A stretch of 64,000 bases of DNA from Lycium barbarum (lineage: Eukaryota; Streptophyta; Magnoliopsida; Solanales; Solanaceae), in assembly GCF_019175385.1 (NCBI RefSeq), contig NC_083348.1, positions 44,600,950 to 44,664,949 on the forward strand, written 5' to 3'. Position numbers and translations under genes: made by a program. A model generated the notes under the pieces. That model saw nothing but the letters and a program-made list of their open reading frames with translations. It was not told where the DNA came from and did no database searches. Below are positions 12,180-22,730 of the stretch, in pieces. Numbering within the stretch: position 1 is the first letter of the stretch; each line of letters opens with the position of its first letter.

Positions 12180-14916
12180 TGTTACGTCCCGTATTTTATA
12201 CATTGGGACAATCCGGATTAACTATGATAAGTTAGGGCCAAGACCATTCCGGGACATGAAGTCGGGACTTTTTACCTTCGATTTTATTTTGAGACATAAG
12301 TTGTACATGAAATTGTGGGCATGGAACACTTAGGAAAAGTTGGGACCAAAAGTCATATACTTAGAAGTTGAAAATCATGCAAAAATAGGCCCTTTGGCCG
12401 TGTGGCTTTGAAATTGGTCCCACACATTTTGTGGCCAATTTTAAATGGTCCAACACATGTGTGGGCCATGGACACTTGGAGGGTTCATCTAGGAGCTTAA
12501 AAGATGACTTCTAAGTCATCTTTTATCATTCTACACTTAGAAAAAAAAATCAAGAAGTTGAAGAGCAACAACAACAACCTCTCGGCCAAACCCAAGAAAA
12601 TCCAAGTCCAATTTTAGCCATCCCAAAAATATTTATTTGGTGCAAATCCACTAATTGGAGGTCCCTAAGTAACGTGGAAGTGTTGTTAGAGCGATCAAAC
12701 CATCCGTCTAGTAGATCGCAAACCCTAGCCTATTTGTGGAGTTGAAGAAGAAAGGTAAGATTTGATCTTGTTTTATGTGTTGTGAATGTTTTATGAATGT
12801 TGTAGTATGTTAATATGGATGAAATTTGTGAAATATAGTAAGTTGGAGGTGAGCCGTGTATGGTGTGTATGGTCGTGTAGATGTGTGTGTTGTGATTGGG
12901 TTGATGAATTGATTCTATGTAGCATATTTAGTTGTGTAGTGTGGAGAAAAGAATAAGAATCATCAATATATGTATATGTGTAGTGTGGCCGAATGTAGGT
13001 CATATTGCATGACAAGAATGGGTTATGGTTGTGTTCTCGGGTTTCGGACTGTTTTCGGGAAAATTGGAGCAATTGTTGGATTGTTGGAAATATTGTGTAA
13101 ATTGTTTAAAATATCCTTGAATATTGTTGGTATGGGTTCGGGTTGGTATTTGAATGTATGAGCGGCGATGTGGCTTGAATGTAAGCCGTCGAATTGAATA
13201 TTATGAATGTTGTTGAATGATGTAAAAGAGAGTTATTAATATTATATTGCCTTTCGGATTGGTTATTGTTGTTGTTGTTGTTGATTTGGCCGAGTTAAAT
13301 TCTCGGGGTTGGCCTATTTACAGGGGAAATGCTGCCCAAATTTTTGTAGAATTGAGTGTTAGTTTGGAATAAATTGCCTAAGTGCCTATGGCTAATGTTT
13401 GATATTCGTTGACGTATTTGTAGACCGTGGGGAGCCCGAGGCATAGGTTGGGATTAGCTTGAGTTGGGCTAGCTTGGAGTGCGTACGAGGTATGCAAAGC
13501 TCAAACCTTCCTTCTTTTGGCATGCCTTAGTTATAAATAGGCTATGTCACGAGCCTCGAGGAAATTCTAAATTCGCAATCCGAGCACGTTATGACTCTTA
13601 TATATATATTTCTTGGCATTCGTATGTTTGATGTGACGAAATACAAACCCTTATGTCTTCGAAATAATTGATTTCCAAATGTTGCACAAAAAGTTTTGTT
13701 TTAAAGAATTCCGTAACTATGGACGTCGTATCTTTCACAGAAAGGCTCGGATTGCTACGATATTTTCGTAGGAGTTTGCATGGCGTATGATGAGTATGTT
13801 TTCCATAGGCGGGCCCGGCTCAGGTCGATACCCGTCTGTGGGTCTCGCGACTTTCCTTTATGTAATTCAGAGGACTCTTGAAAGAATTTGGTATGACTAT
13901 TATTTCGATTCTCAAGTATGGTCATTTTACTTATAATTGAGTCCATGATAATGATTTTATGCATATGGTTACTCACGACTTTGCTCGTGCGTTTTGTTAT
14001 ATCTTTTGCCGAGCCCCGGGCCGGTTCTGTTGTCGTGCGCACTTTGATATACTCCGGTGTTATGCTGTGTTTATGGTTCACCGAGCCACTCGCTAGAGGG
14101 TCGGGTTCCACTTATATTTGGCGTTATGTTGTGTATGGCGTTATGCTGTGTTATGATGTGTGACGGGGATACGGAGATTTGAAACCTTCTGGTGTTATGC
14201 TGTGTTATGGCGCCATCGACGGGTGGGCGACCATATTTTCTGTGCCCTATGCATGACTTATATTTCGAAAGTAAACATTTTGATATTTTGGGCTTGCACT
14301 AATTTTCTGTACTTCTATTTCGTTTATGCCTCAGATTTGTTTTCTGTATCTTCTGCTTTGCATACTCACTACATATTTCGTACTGACCCCCTTTCTTCGG
14401 GGGGCTGCGTTTCATGCCCGCAGGTACAGACGCACAGTTTGGTGATCCACCAGTTTAGGACACCCTCTTCTGCTGTTTGGAGTGCTCCTCTTTTTCCGGA
14501 GCCTACATTTTGGTATATATATTCGTTCGTTGCATATGTATATATTTGTTCAGGGGTACGGCGGGGCCCTGTCCCGCCATATGATTCGGTTGGTCTGTTT
14601 AGAGGTCTGTAGATGTATATGTGGGTTTGTGCCTACTTCTGTACAGGTGTGTTTGTATGATCCCACTCGCCATGGCAGCCTTGTCGGCGTGCATTTGTAT
14701 ATGTTTTGGGCCATTGCGCCATTTGATAGCCCTGTCGGCTTCTGATATATATATATATGGTTGTGTTGAAATGTGTCTGAGACAGTTTGATATAATTTGA
14801 GGCAGCGTGTGATATTTGTGCCCGTATACGCTATCTGTATGTGATTCAGATTGGATGAGTGTGTTCGGGTGCCCAGTTCGGGCACTAGTCACGGCCTACG
14901 GGGTTGGGTCGTGACA
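12180..14916 (+). mobile_element. Element I, 5' LTR
   Basis: Begins TGTTACGTCCCG and ends GGGTCGTGACA. The three-hairpin block is at about 14366-14423. The ORF at 14160-14612 lies wholly in the LTR and recurs in the partner copy only because the LTR is duplicated. Confidence 0.93.
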
Positions 14917-14920
14917 GAAG

Positions 14921-14932
14921 TGGTATCAGAGC
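14921..14932 (+). other. Primer-binding site of element I
   Basis: TGGTATCAGAGC, 4 nt after the 5' LTR end at 14916; complementary to initiator tRNA-Met. Confidence 0.93.
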
Positions 14933-14975
14933 AGTTCGTCCTCGGAATGTCTACAGGCCGTGTCTCGTAGAGTCT

Positions 14976-15011
14976 TGTTTTTCGGTGTGTCGTGCACCAC
15001 ATCTATAAACA
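14976..15011 (+). other. Leader stem-loop of I with GTGCAC loop
   Basis: TGTTTTTCGGTGTG pairs with CACATCTATAAACA around the loop TCGTGCAC (palindrome GTGCAC at 14992-14997). One stem base is changed relative to the other elements (TGTTTTT for TGTTTAT). Confidence 0.72.
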
Positions 15012-15120
15012 GGAGGCTACAGGACATTTAGGGTATTACCTTTCTTTGAATCTTAGATCGTGCGATAGAGCTGTGCTATTAGGATGACTCTTTTCTGACC
15101 GGTTGTTGTGTTTTTCAGTG

Positions 15121-16260
15121 ATGCCTCCAAAGAAGGCAACGGCTGCCCAGAAGGGCAAGGCGGTGGTAGGAGAGACTAGTCAGGTGCAGAGAGTTACCCG
15201 GGCTCGTGCTCAGGATTTGCCCGATGTTGTGCCCCAGTCAGAGGGTTCTGCTACACCACCGGAGGAGCCAGGAGCAGGTCCATCATTAGCTCCAGACGCT
15301 CCAGCGCCCGAGCCTCCAGCTCCTCAGCCAGGGTGGAGGATAGGACATTGAGGGAGGCAGTACAGTTGTTGACGACTTTGGTGGTGGAACAGGCTCGCAG
15401 ACGCAGGCCGAGAGGTGATGATGATGATGACAGGCGTGATAGCCTCAGGGTTCGTGATTTTCTGACATGTAGTCCCCCATAGTTTTTCGGGTCTAAGCCC
15501 GATGAGGACCCCCACGACTTCATTCGGGGGATGAGGCGCTCATTGGGATTGGTCAGGGCTTCAGAGACCGAGTCCGTTGAGTTAGCCTCGCACAAATTAC
15601 GAGATGTTGCGGCTAATTGGTATGAGTCTTGGGAGCTGTCCAGAGGTGAGGGTGCTCCCCCAACTACATGGGACGAGTTTGTGGCCGCTTTTCTCTGCCA
15701 CTTTTTGTCCCCGGAGTTGCGGAGGGCGAGGGATGACATATTTTTGCAGCTGCGGTAGAGAGGTCGGAGTGTTCGTGAGTATAATTTGGAGTTTGATTCT
15801 TTGGCTCGATATGCACCTGCTATAGTAGCGGATATGGCCGACCGGATGCACCGGTACGTGATAGGGTTGGACCGCTACCTAGTTGACAGTTGTATGGCGA
15901 TGGCATCGCAGACTGATATGGACATCGCCCGGTTACAGGCCTACGCGCAGGGTATGGAGGACCGGCACAGAGAGGACCGATCGGGCAGAGATCGTGATAG
16001 GAGGCCGCCCAAGCGGGCTAGATCAGCAGGGTATTCTGGAGATTTTCGAGGCGGACAGCCTCAATCACAGCAGTTGGGCAGATATGCTCCTCCGTCCGAC
16101 TGGGGTACACAGTCCGCTGGTAGACGATTTGATGGTGCAGGACCGTCTGGGGCCGGTCAGAGTTCCAGAGCATCAGGTTCGCAGACGACCAGGGGTTCTA
16201 GCCAGTCCAGACCACCCAGGCCCCGTTGTTCTTATTGTGGGAGATCGCACCCAAGGGAGC
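15121..16260 (+). pseudogene. gag pseudogene of element I
   Basis: Gag would form the retrotransposon particle and bind its RNA. The ATG at 15121 opens MPPKKATAAQKGKAVVGE, the same N-terminus as gag of element A (MPRKKATAAQKGKG). The first frame is lost near 15345 and the protein continues in another frame through the retrotransposon-gag domain (about 15480-15790, with ANWYESWELSRGEG and FLSPELRRARDD) and a basic, S/G-rich tail to the start of a zinc knuckle (CSYCGRSHP at about 16228). In-frame stops lie at about 15481 (probably PPQFFG before) and 15757. The frame is cut at 16260 where LTR sequence is joined, so the second half of the knuckle is missing. Not functional. Confidence 0.88.
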
Positions 16261-17606
16261 GCAATCCGAGCACGTTATGACTCTTATATATATATTTCTT
16301 GGCATTCGTATGTTTGATGTGATGAAATACGAACCCTTATGTCTTCGAAATAATTGATTTCCAAATGTTGCACAAAAAGTTTTGTTTTAAAGAATTCCGT
16401 AACTATGGATGTCGTATCTTTCACAGAAAGGCTCGGATTGCTCCGATATTTTCGTATGAGTTTGCATGGCGTATGATGAGTATGTTTTCCATAGGCGGGC
16501 CCGGCTCAGGTCGATACCCGTCTGTGGGTCCCGCGACTTTCCTTTATGTATTTCGGAGGACTCTTGAAAGAATTTGGTATGACTATTATTTCGATTCTCA
16601 AGTATGGTCATTTTACTTATAATTGAGTCCATGATAATGATTTTATGCATATGGTTACTCACGACTTTGCTCGTGCGTTTTGTTATATCTTTTGCCGAGC
16701 CCCGGGCCGGTTCTGTTGTCGTGCGCACTTTGATATACTCCGGTGTTATGCTGTGTTTATGGTTCACCGAGCCACTCGCTAGAGGGTCGGGTTCCACTTA
16801 TATTTGGCGTTATGTTGTGTATGGCGTTATGTTGTGTTATGATGTGTGACGGGGATACGGAGATTTGAAACCTTCTGGTGTTATGCTGTGTTATGGCGCC
16901 ATCGACGGGTGGGCGACCATATTTTCTGTGCCCTATGCATGACTTATATTTCGAAAGTAAACATTTTGATATTTTGGGCTTGCACTTATTTTCTGTACTT
17001 CTATTTCGTTTATGCCTCAGATTTGTTTTCTGTATCTTCTGCTTTGCATACTCAGTACATATTTCGTACTGACCCCCTTTCTTCGGGGGGCTGCGTTTCA
17101 TGCCCGCAGGTACAGACGCACAGTTTGGTGATCCACCAGTTTAGGACACCCTCTTCTGCTGTTTGGAGTGCTCCTCTTATTCCGGAGCCTACATTTTGGT
17201 ATATATATTCGTTCGTTGCATATGTATATATTTGTTCAGGGGTACGGCGGGGCCCTGTCCCGCCATATGATTCGGTTGGTCTGTTTAGAGGTCTGTAGAC
17301 GTATATGTGGATTTGTGCCTACTTCTGTACAGGTGTGTTTGTATGATCCCACTCGCCATGGCAGCCTTGTCGGCGTGCATTTGTATATGTTTTGGGCCGT
17401 TGCGCCATTTGATAGCCTTGTCGTCTTCTGATATATATATATATATATGGTTGTGTTGAAATGTGTCTGAGACAGTTTGATATATTTTGAGGCAGCGTGT
17501 GATATTTGTGCCCGTATACGCTATCTGTATGTGATTCGGATTGGATGAGTATGTTCGGGTGCCCAGTTCGGGCACTAGTCACGGCCTACGGGGTTAGGTC
17601 GTGACA
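16260..17606 (+). mobile_element. Element I, 3' LTR lacking its first half
   Basis: From CGCAATCCGAGC onward this matches 13574-14916 of the 5' LTR almost base for base. The first ~1394 bp of the LTR are absent. It ends GGTCGTGACA before the TSD. The hairpin block is at about 17051-17108. Confidence 0.92.
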
Positions 17607-17611
17607 CTATT

Positions 17612-19178
17612 CATTCAATGTAATTGAACTATAATCGTTATGTTTTGTTGGAAAACTGTTCAAACATCCATAACTTGCACAAACGTGATAGAATCGCTTT
17701 GAAACTTTCATGGATAACTCCATAGAGTCTAATGTTCGTAATTTATGTCCGCCACCTCGACTTGACCCGAGGTGGGCCCACTAGTCCCGAGACTTCCTTC
17801 GTTTGTCTTACTTGATCCATTTTTGTATGATATAAAAAGGGGACTTTTGCCTATGAATTTAAGGCTCCGTTTGATTTGCTCCATAAGTTATTTGAAAGCT
17901 CCTTAATGTGAATGATACTAAATTCTCAGAAAATGGCTTATGAGGTATTTTTCGAAAGTTTTGTAAATCTAAAGGCTCATATCTTTTGTATACTAATTCC
18001 GACAGACTCGATACTTACTTTGAGCTTTTTAATCTCAATATATATATGTATATGTATTTATTTGTCGAGTCTTGGAATTTAATTGTCTATATGCATATGG
18101 TTTCCGCACTACTCTGCTCGTGCCTATTACTATGATATCGTTCGCCGGTTCCCGGGCCAGTTTTGTGATCGTGCGTATTATGACATATTCGGCAGTATGA
18201 TGTGTTACGGTTCCCGAGACCTCGCCATAGGGCCGGGTACCGTTTATGGAGTTATGCTGTGATATGGCTTATGATATGCTTTGATGATATGATATGTTGT
18301 GATGATATGTTGTGTTCGGGGTTGTACGGAGATTTGAAACCTTCTGGAGTATGCTGTGTTGTGGCACCAGCGTCGGAGTGGTGACCACGTTCCTGAGCCT
18401 TATGCATGATTTTCTGTTTACATTATGTACATGTGTCTTCAGTACAAATTTTGATATATTGACACGGTATTCTCTCTCTGTACCCTTCACTTCAGTTATG
18501 GTTTGGATTTCTGTACTTTGTGCCTTACATACTCAGTACATCTTTCGTACTGAACCCCTTTCTTCGGGGGCTGCGTTTCATGCCCGCAGGTACAGAGGTT
18601 CGTGATCTGTCAGTGTAGGCCACACATTCTGCTATTACAGAGTGCTCCTTTTGATCCGGAGCCCATATAGTGGTACATATCTTTTGTGATGTATATGCTT
18701 CTGTATATTTGAGTATTTGGGGTACGGCGAGGCCCTGTCCCGCCATATGATTCTGTTATGGTGTGTAGAGGCCTGTAGTCATATATGTGGGTCATGGGTC
18801 ATGTGTGTGTTCGCTTATCTATGTTCTGCGTCTTAATGCGGTCCTGTTTGCTATTATGGCCAAAACGACCTAATTGTCTGTACACGTGTATGTATCTGGC
18901 GATGTATATTCCGCCAATCTATCAGATTTGGATGCGGCCTAAATGGCCTGTATATCTGTATATGTGCATATATTCGGCGATGTGTATTCCTCCGCCTCTG
19001 TTGGTTCCGATAAGATGTTTTGTACGCGCGACCGCTTAAGATAATAATCGCTTCCAATCTGTTTAAAATGATTAATATGAAATCTGAGATAAATTAGAAA
19101 ATGACGAGTTAGCATGTGAGTTTGTTTGGGGTGTCCAAATATGGCACCAGTCGCGGCCCACGGAGCTGGGTCGTGACA
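17612..19178 (+). mobile_element. Element G, 5' LTR, second part
   Basis: Continues the LTR after element I and matches 28686-30208. The hairpin block lies at about 18533-18590. It ends GGGTCGTGACA at 19178. Confidence 0.92.
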
Positions 19179-19182
19179 AAAG

Positions 19183-19194
19183 TGGTATCAGAGC
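19183..19194 (+). other. Primer-binding site of element G
   Basis: TGGTATCAGAGC, 4 nt after the 5' LTR end. Confidence 0.93.
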
Positions 19195-19237
19195 GGTTTG
19201 TCCTCAGAATGTCTACAGGCCATGTCTCGTAGAGTCT

Positions 19238-19273
19238 TGTTTATCGGTGTGTTGTGCACCACATCTATAAACA
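19238..19273 (+). other. Leader stem-loop of G with GTGCAC loop
   Basis: TGTTTATCGGTGTG pairs with CACATCTATAAACA (one C/T mismatch, one G.U) around the loop TTGTGCAC; palindrome GTGCAC at 19254-19259. Confidence 0.74.
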
Positions 19274-20081
19274 GGAGGCTACAGGACATTTAGGGTGTTA
19301 CCTTTCTTTGGATCTTAGATCGTGCGATAATGCCGGCCGTAGGAAACAAATTCCTTTCTACTAACCCTTAATTTCAGTTGGAGAACGGCATTGACAAAAG
19401 ACAGTGATTGATGATATTGGAAGCTACACAGTATACAGGTAAGCAATGGTATGGAAGATGTATGTTGGGGAAGTCATTTGAAGTATGATTGAAATATAAA
19501 GTTGAAGATCGAAAAAGGAAAATAAACAGGAAAGTGTAACAGGTGCAGTTTGAGTTGGACATGGGAGGTAAGTCTCGACATCTTTATGCTTTTATTTGTA
19601 ATTATTAGCCCTGTGTGGCTATGATACGATATGATACGTATGTATATATATATGTTGGCCCTGTGAGGCATTGTTGGTATTTCTACGTGCAGGTGTTGGG
19701 ATAGTAAGAAGTACAGAGGAACCTCTGCCCAAATTTTTTCCAAAATTATAAAAAGGAAAATGGGATATAAGTTCTTAACATGTCTTGAAAGTCGATACCG
19801 ATAGAGTAAATCTATTATGTTAGATTAAAGTTTAAGAGATACCCTCCATGTCATTCGTAAGAAGCACCATCCTTATTTGGGAAATTTTTATTTCGAGAAA
19901 ACATATATGACCAGCAAATTCGTAATTCATTTAAACGGACCAAAATACGTTCCGACCACACTTTGCTTTAGAAAAGTCTATGTTGAAGGGCAAAAATGTC
20001 CAGCGATTAAGTTTCACCTTATTGGAAGAATACAAAGCGTATGACAAGCAGTCGGGAATTAAATGGTTCGCTCACGACTCA

Positions 20082-20084
<3 letters not shown>

Positions 20085-20156
<72 letters not shown>
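20085..20156. repeat. (AT)36 microsatellite
   Basis: 72 bp of uninterrupted AT dinucleotides. The YIYIYI peptide it yields is an artefact. Confidence 0.97.
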
Positions 20157-20158
<2 letters not shown>

Positions 20159-20508
20159 AGGTAATTATGTGAATTAAGTACTAAGAAGTTCTGCGATGTT
20201 TGTCGGACTCCAGTTTCCTTCTGCTGGTAGTTGGAGAAGGCCTTACAGTAATATTTTATCGGTTCTCATCGACTAATTGGAGATGGAATTTGTGGAATAA
20301 AAATTTACACTTGTGGATTGTTTAGAATTAGATATATAGACGAAGGTAAATATTGAGGATTTAAAAAGGGGCGACACAGTAATTATATAGTAAGAAAAGT
20401 AAAAGAATCCTCTCTAGATCGGGGTGGGACCCGCTACGAGAACGTTTTGGAAGTTGTTAAGACCCCGACTTGCCTAAAATTACGTTATAAAGGTCGTGCG
20501 GGGCAGTT

Positions 20509-20612
20509 GATGTGATTATACCGGCCTTAACGCACCTAAATGCATTAAAGTTTTAAGGTTAAGCGTGCTAGGGCTAGAGCAATTTTGGGATGGGTGACCC
20601 CCTGGGAAATGT
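20509..20612 (+). other. 5S rRNA-like sequence within the interior of G
   Basis: From GATGTGATTATACC to CCTGGGAA the order of conserved 5S rRNA blocks is kept: a GTGATTATACC start, a TTAACGCACC-like block, then GGTTAAGCGTGCT (A box), GGATGGGTGACC and CCCTGGGAA (intermediate element and C box). Diverged bases occur between the blocks, so it is not a functional 5S gene copy by sequence. It lies in the sense strand of element G, 1.3 kb after the primer-binding site. A related block is in element F (31894-31997, minus). Confidence 0.85.
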
Positions 20613-21544
20613 ACTAAAATTTTCACGAATATAGATATTAGAGATAAATAGGAAATTTGGGGCAACCTAAAGGGAATTAGAGTATGTGGAATGGTTAGAG
20701 ACCTTATAGAGGTCGCGTGGGCTGAGACGAATTAGATTAGTAAAAAGGGAGAAAGAGCAACACAGCTCTAGAATTAGAGTAAGTTTGAACAAGTGATTGC
20801 AGATGTCTTGTAAAAGAAATGACAGTGATATATATATGTATGTCTAGGACCCCCTTTTTATGACTATATTGATCGATAGGTGAACTCTAATAGCTAGTGT
20901 TGTAATATATTAAAGGCATTAAGTGGACAGAATTTATGAGACCAAGCGAAAGTATGGTACAGATGTTACGAGATGAATTGATATTCATTTTACTACCGGT
21001 TGAGATTGGAAAATTCTAATACGACGATATTTGGAAAGAAAAGAGAGTAATTGAGCGGAATATAAGAAGATCAAAATGTCAGGAAAGTGAAAAGTAAGAA
21101 GCGTAATTAAGCAGAGCCTCAAAAAGAGCCGACGGGCAAAGCACGAAATTATTTGCGAAAAGGAACTGGAATGTAATAGTGCAGGGCAAAAGGAAAACCT
21201 ATGGTATGGAATGATGAATCATGTGAATATCAAGTAATTCGATTATCGAGAAAACAGAACGACAGATAAGGAACGGGTATGAAGGATGGATATGGTTACT
21301 AAAAGATAAATTTCTACATTAATTACATTTACTTGAGGGCCAACTATCAGATAAGATTTTGTACTATCTAATCGGGAGTTCTCATCGTCTCGTGATTTTA
21401 TTAAGGTCTCGTACGAAGCTAATCAAGTTATAGATTATAAAGAAAAGGCATGAACATGGTATGAGTGCAACCCCAAAGGGGGGGAGCGGATGAAAGTAAA
21501 GTAAAATAAGTATAAATGGAAATAATTGACACACAAAAGATCGG

Positions 21545-22730
21545 AGCAATAAAGAATTGGCCTAGGCCTTCGACATCGACTGAGGTACGCAGCTTTCTTG
21601 ATTTGGTCGGATATTACAGAAGATTTGTGGAGAACTTTGCTTCTATTACGGCACTATTAACGGAGTTAACTCAGAAGGTAGTGAAATTCTAGTGGATCGG
21701 TATTTGTGAACATAGTTTATTAATTACAGCTCCAGTTCTAGCCCTTCCCGAAAGGCCAGACGGGTAGATTATTTATTGTGATGCTTTTAGTATTCGAACA
21801 GGTTATGTATTGATGCAGTACAGTTGAATTATAACCTGTACTCCCTGGCAGTTCCGATCGCACGAGAGAAATTATCCCACACATAATTTGGAATTAGCTG
21901 CGGTGATTCATGCTTGGAAGTCGTGGCGGCATTACTTATATGGGGTCCACGTTGAAATTTATATGGACCATAAGAGCCTCCAGTATATTTTAAGCAAGGA
22001 AGGAGCTGAATTTGCGACAGAGAAGATGGTTTGAATTATTGAAAGAGTATGACGTCGATATTCTGTATCACCCTAGAAAAGCTAATGTTGTGACAGACGC
22101 ATTTAGTCGCAAACCTGTGGGCGGTTTGACTGGCGCGCATCCAGAAATAAGGAATTGATTCTTGAAATTCATCAGTTAGCTAGCCTTGGAGTCCGTTTGG
22201 ACGATTCTGGAAATATTGGGGGTTCTGTCCAAGAAGTTACTGAATCATCGATTATGGAAAAAAAAAAGGTAAAGCAGCGTCAGTTCGAAGATCCTGTTTT
22301 GGCACAGTACAGAAATGTGGCCCTCAATAAAGAAAAGACATCATTCGAAATTTCGCCTGAAAGGGTATTATTATACGGAGGTAGATTATATGTGCCTGAC
22401 GCCGCAGGGCTGCGACGACCAATTATGGGTGAGGCACGATACTCAGTATTCTGTTCATCTTGGATTCACTAGAATATGTTACGATCTCAAATGCTTATAC
22501 TAGTGGGATGGTATGAAAAGAGACATTGCAGAGTTCGTTGGCAAATGCCCAAATTGCCAGTGAGTCAAGATCGAGCACCAAAAGCTCGGCGGATTGCTAC
22601 AGGGAACGAAAATTTCATTTTGGAAATGATAAACGATTAACACGGACTTCATTATAGGTTACCGCGCACTCCACACAGGTACGATTCTAATTGGATTATT
22701 GTCAAAAGATTAACGAAATCAGCCCATTTC
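21545..22730 (+). pseudogene. pol pseudogene of G: RT end, RNase H, integrase zinc-binding region
   Basis: Reverse transcriptase would copy the element RNA and RNase H would remove the template. Frames here read [21 protein letters not shown] (21560-21622, typical RT/RNase H junction of Ty3/Gypsy), then an RNase H-like segment (AAVIHAWKSWRHYLYG, about 21898-21945), a degraded integrase HHCC zinc-binding region (CPNCQ at about 22546) and the integrase lead-in KRLTKSAHF just before the insertion of solo LTR J. Several stops and frameshifts are present, for example after LTQKVVKF and after CPNCQ. The RT catalytic YXDD part is not seen; upstream pol is missing or unrecognisable. Not functional. 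Confidence 0.87.

Larger units (their letters stand above)
12180..17606 (+). mobile_element. Element I, internally deleted Gypsy-type element, TSD CTATT
   Basis: A 5427-bp insertion in the 5' LTR of G, flanked by CTATT at 12175-12179 and 17607-17611. It has a complete 5' LTR (12180-14916), primer-binding site, leader, decayed gag, and then jumps directly into the middle of a second LTR (16260-17606). Everything from the gag zinc knuckle to the middle of the 3' LTR is missing, including protease, RT, integrase and polypurine tract. This is a one-step internal deletion derivative, and it explains the near-identical ORF pairs in the two LTR copies. Confidence 0.92.
19274..21544 (+). mobile_element. 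Element G non-coding interior
   Basis: About 2.3 kb between the leader hairpin and pol, with no recognisable gag. It holds the AGATCGTGCGATA leader motif (about 19316), an (AT)n tract (20085-20156), a 5S rRNA-like block (20509-20612) and an internal polypurine tract-like motif (about 21472-21490). Bases around 20755-20795 (CACAGCTCTAGAATTAG) match the interior of F on its minus strand (about 31730-31760), so F and G share this non-coding interior. Confidence 0.7.

Noticed and set aside
14160..17298. Two nearly identical 150-codon ORFs (14160-14612 and 16846-17298) that look like a duplicated gene
   Set aside because: They lie wholly within the two LTR copies of element I and are identical because the LTRs are; related LTRs do not keep the frame.
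18202..19039. ORFs repeated at 29270-30069 that seem a conserved pair
   Set aside because: They are the same positions in the two LTRs of element G, with no codon-level conservation in the other LTRs.
19980..20177. ORF with a long YIYIYI stretch, and similar ones at 10151-10333 and 36201-36429
   Set aside because: Translation of AT microsatellites.
20509..20612. A functional 5S rRNA gene
   Set aside because: Several invariant 5S positions are changed, no terminator or tandem repeat context is present, and it lies inside a retroelement. It is listed as 5S-like only.
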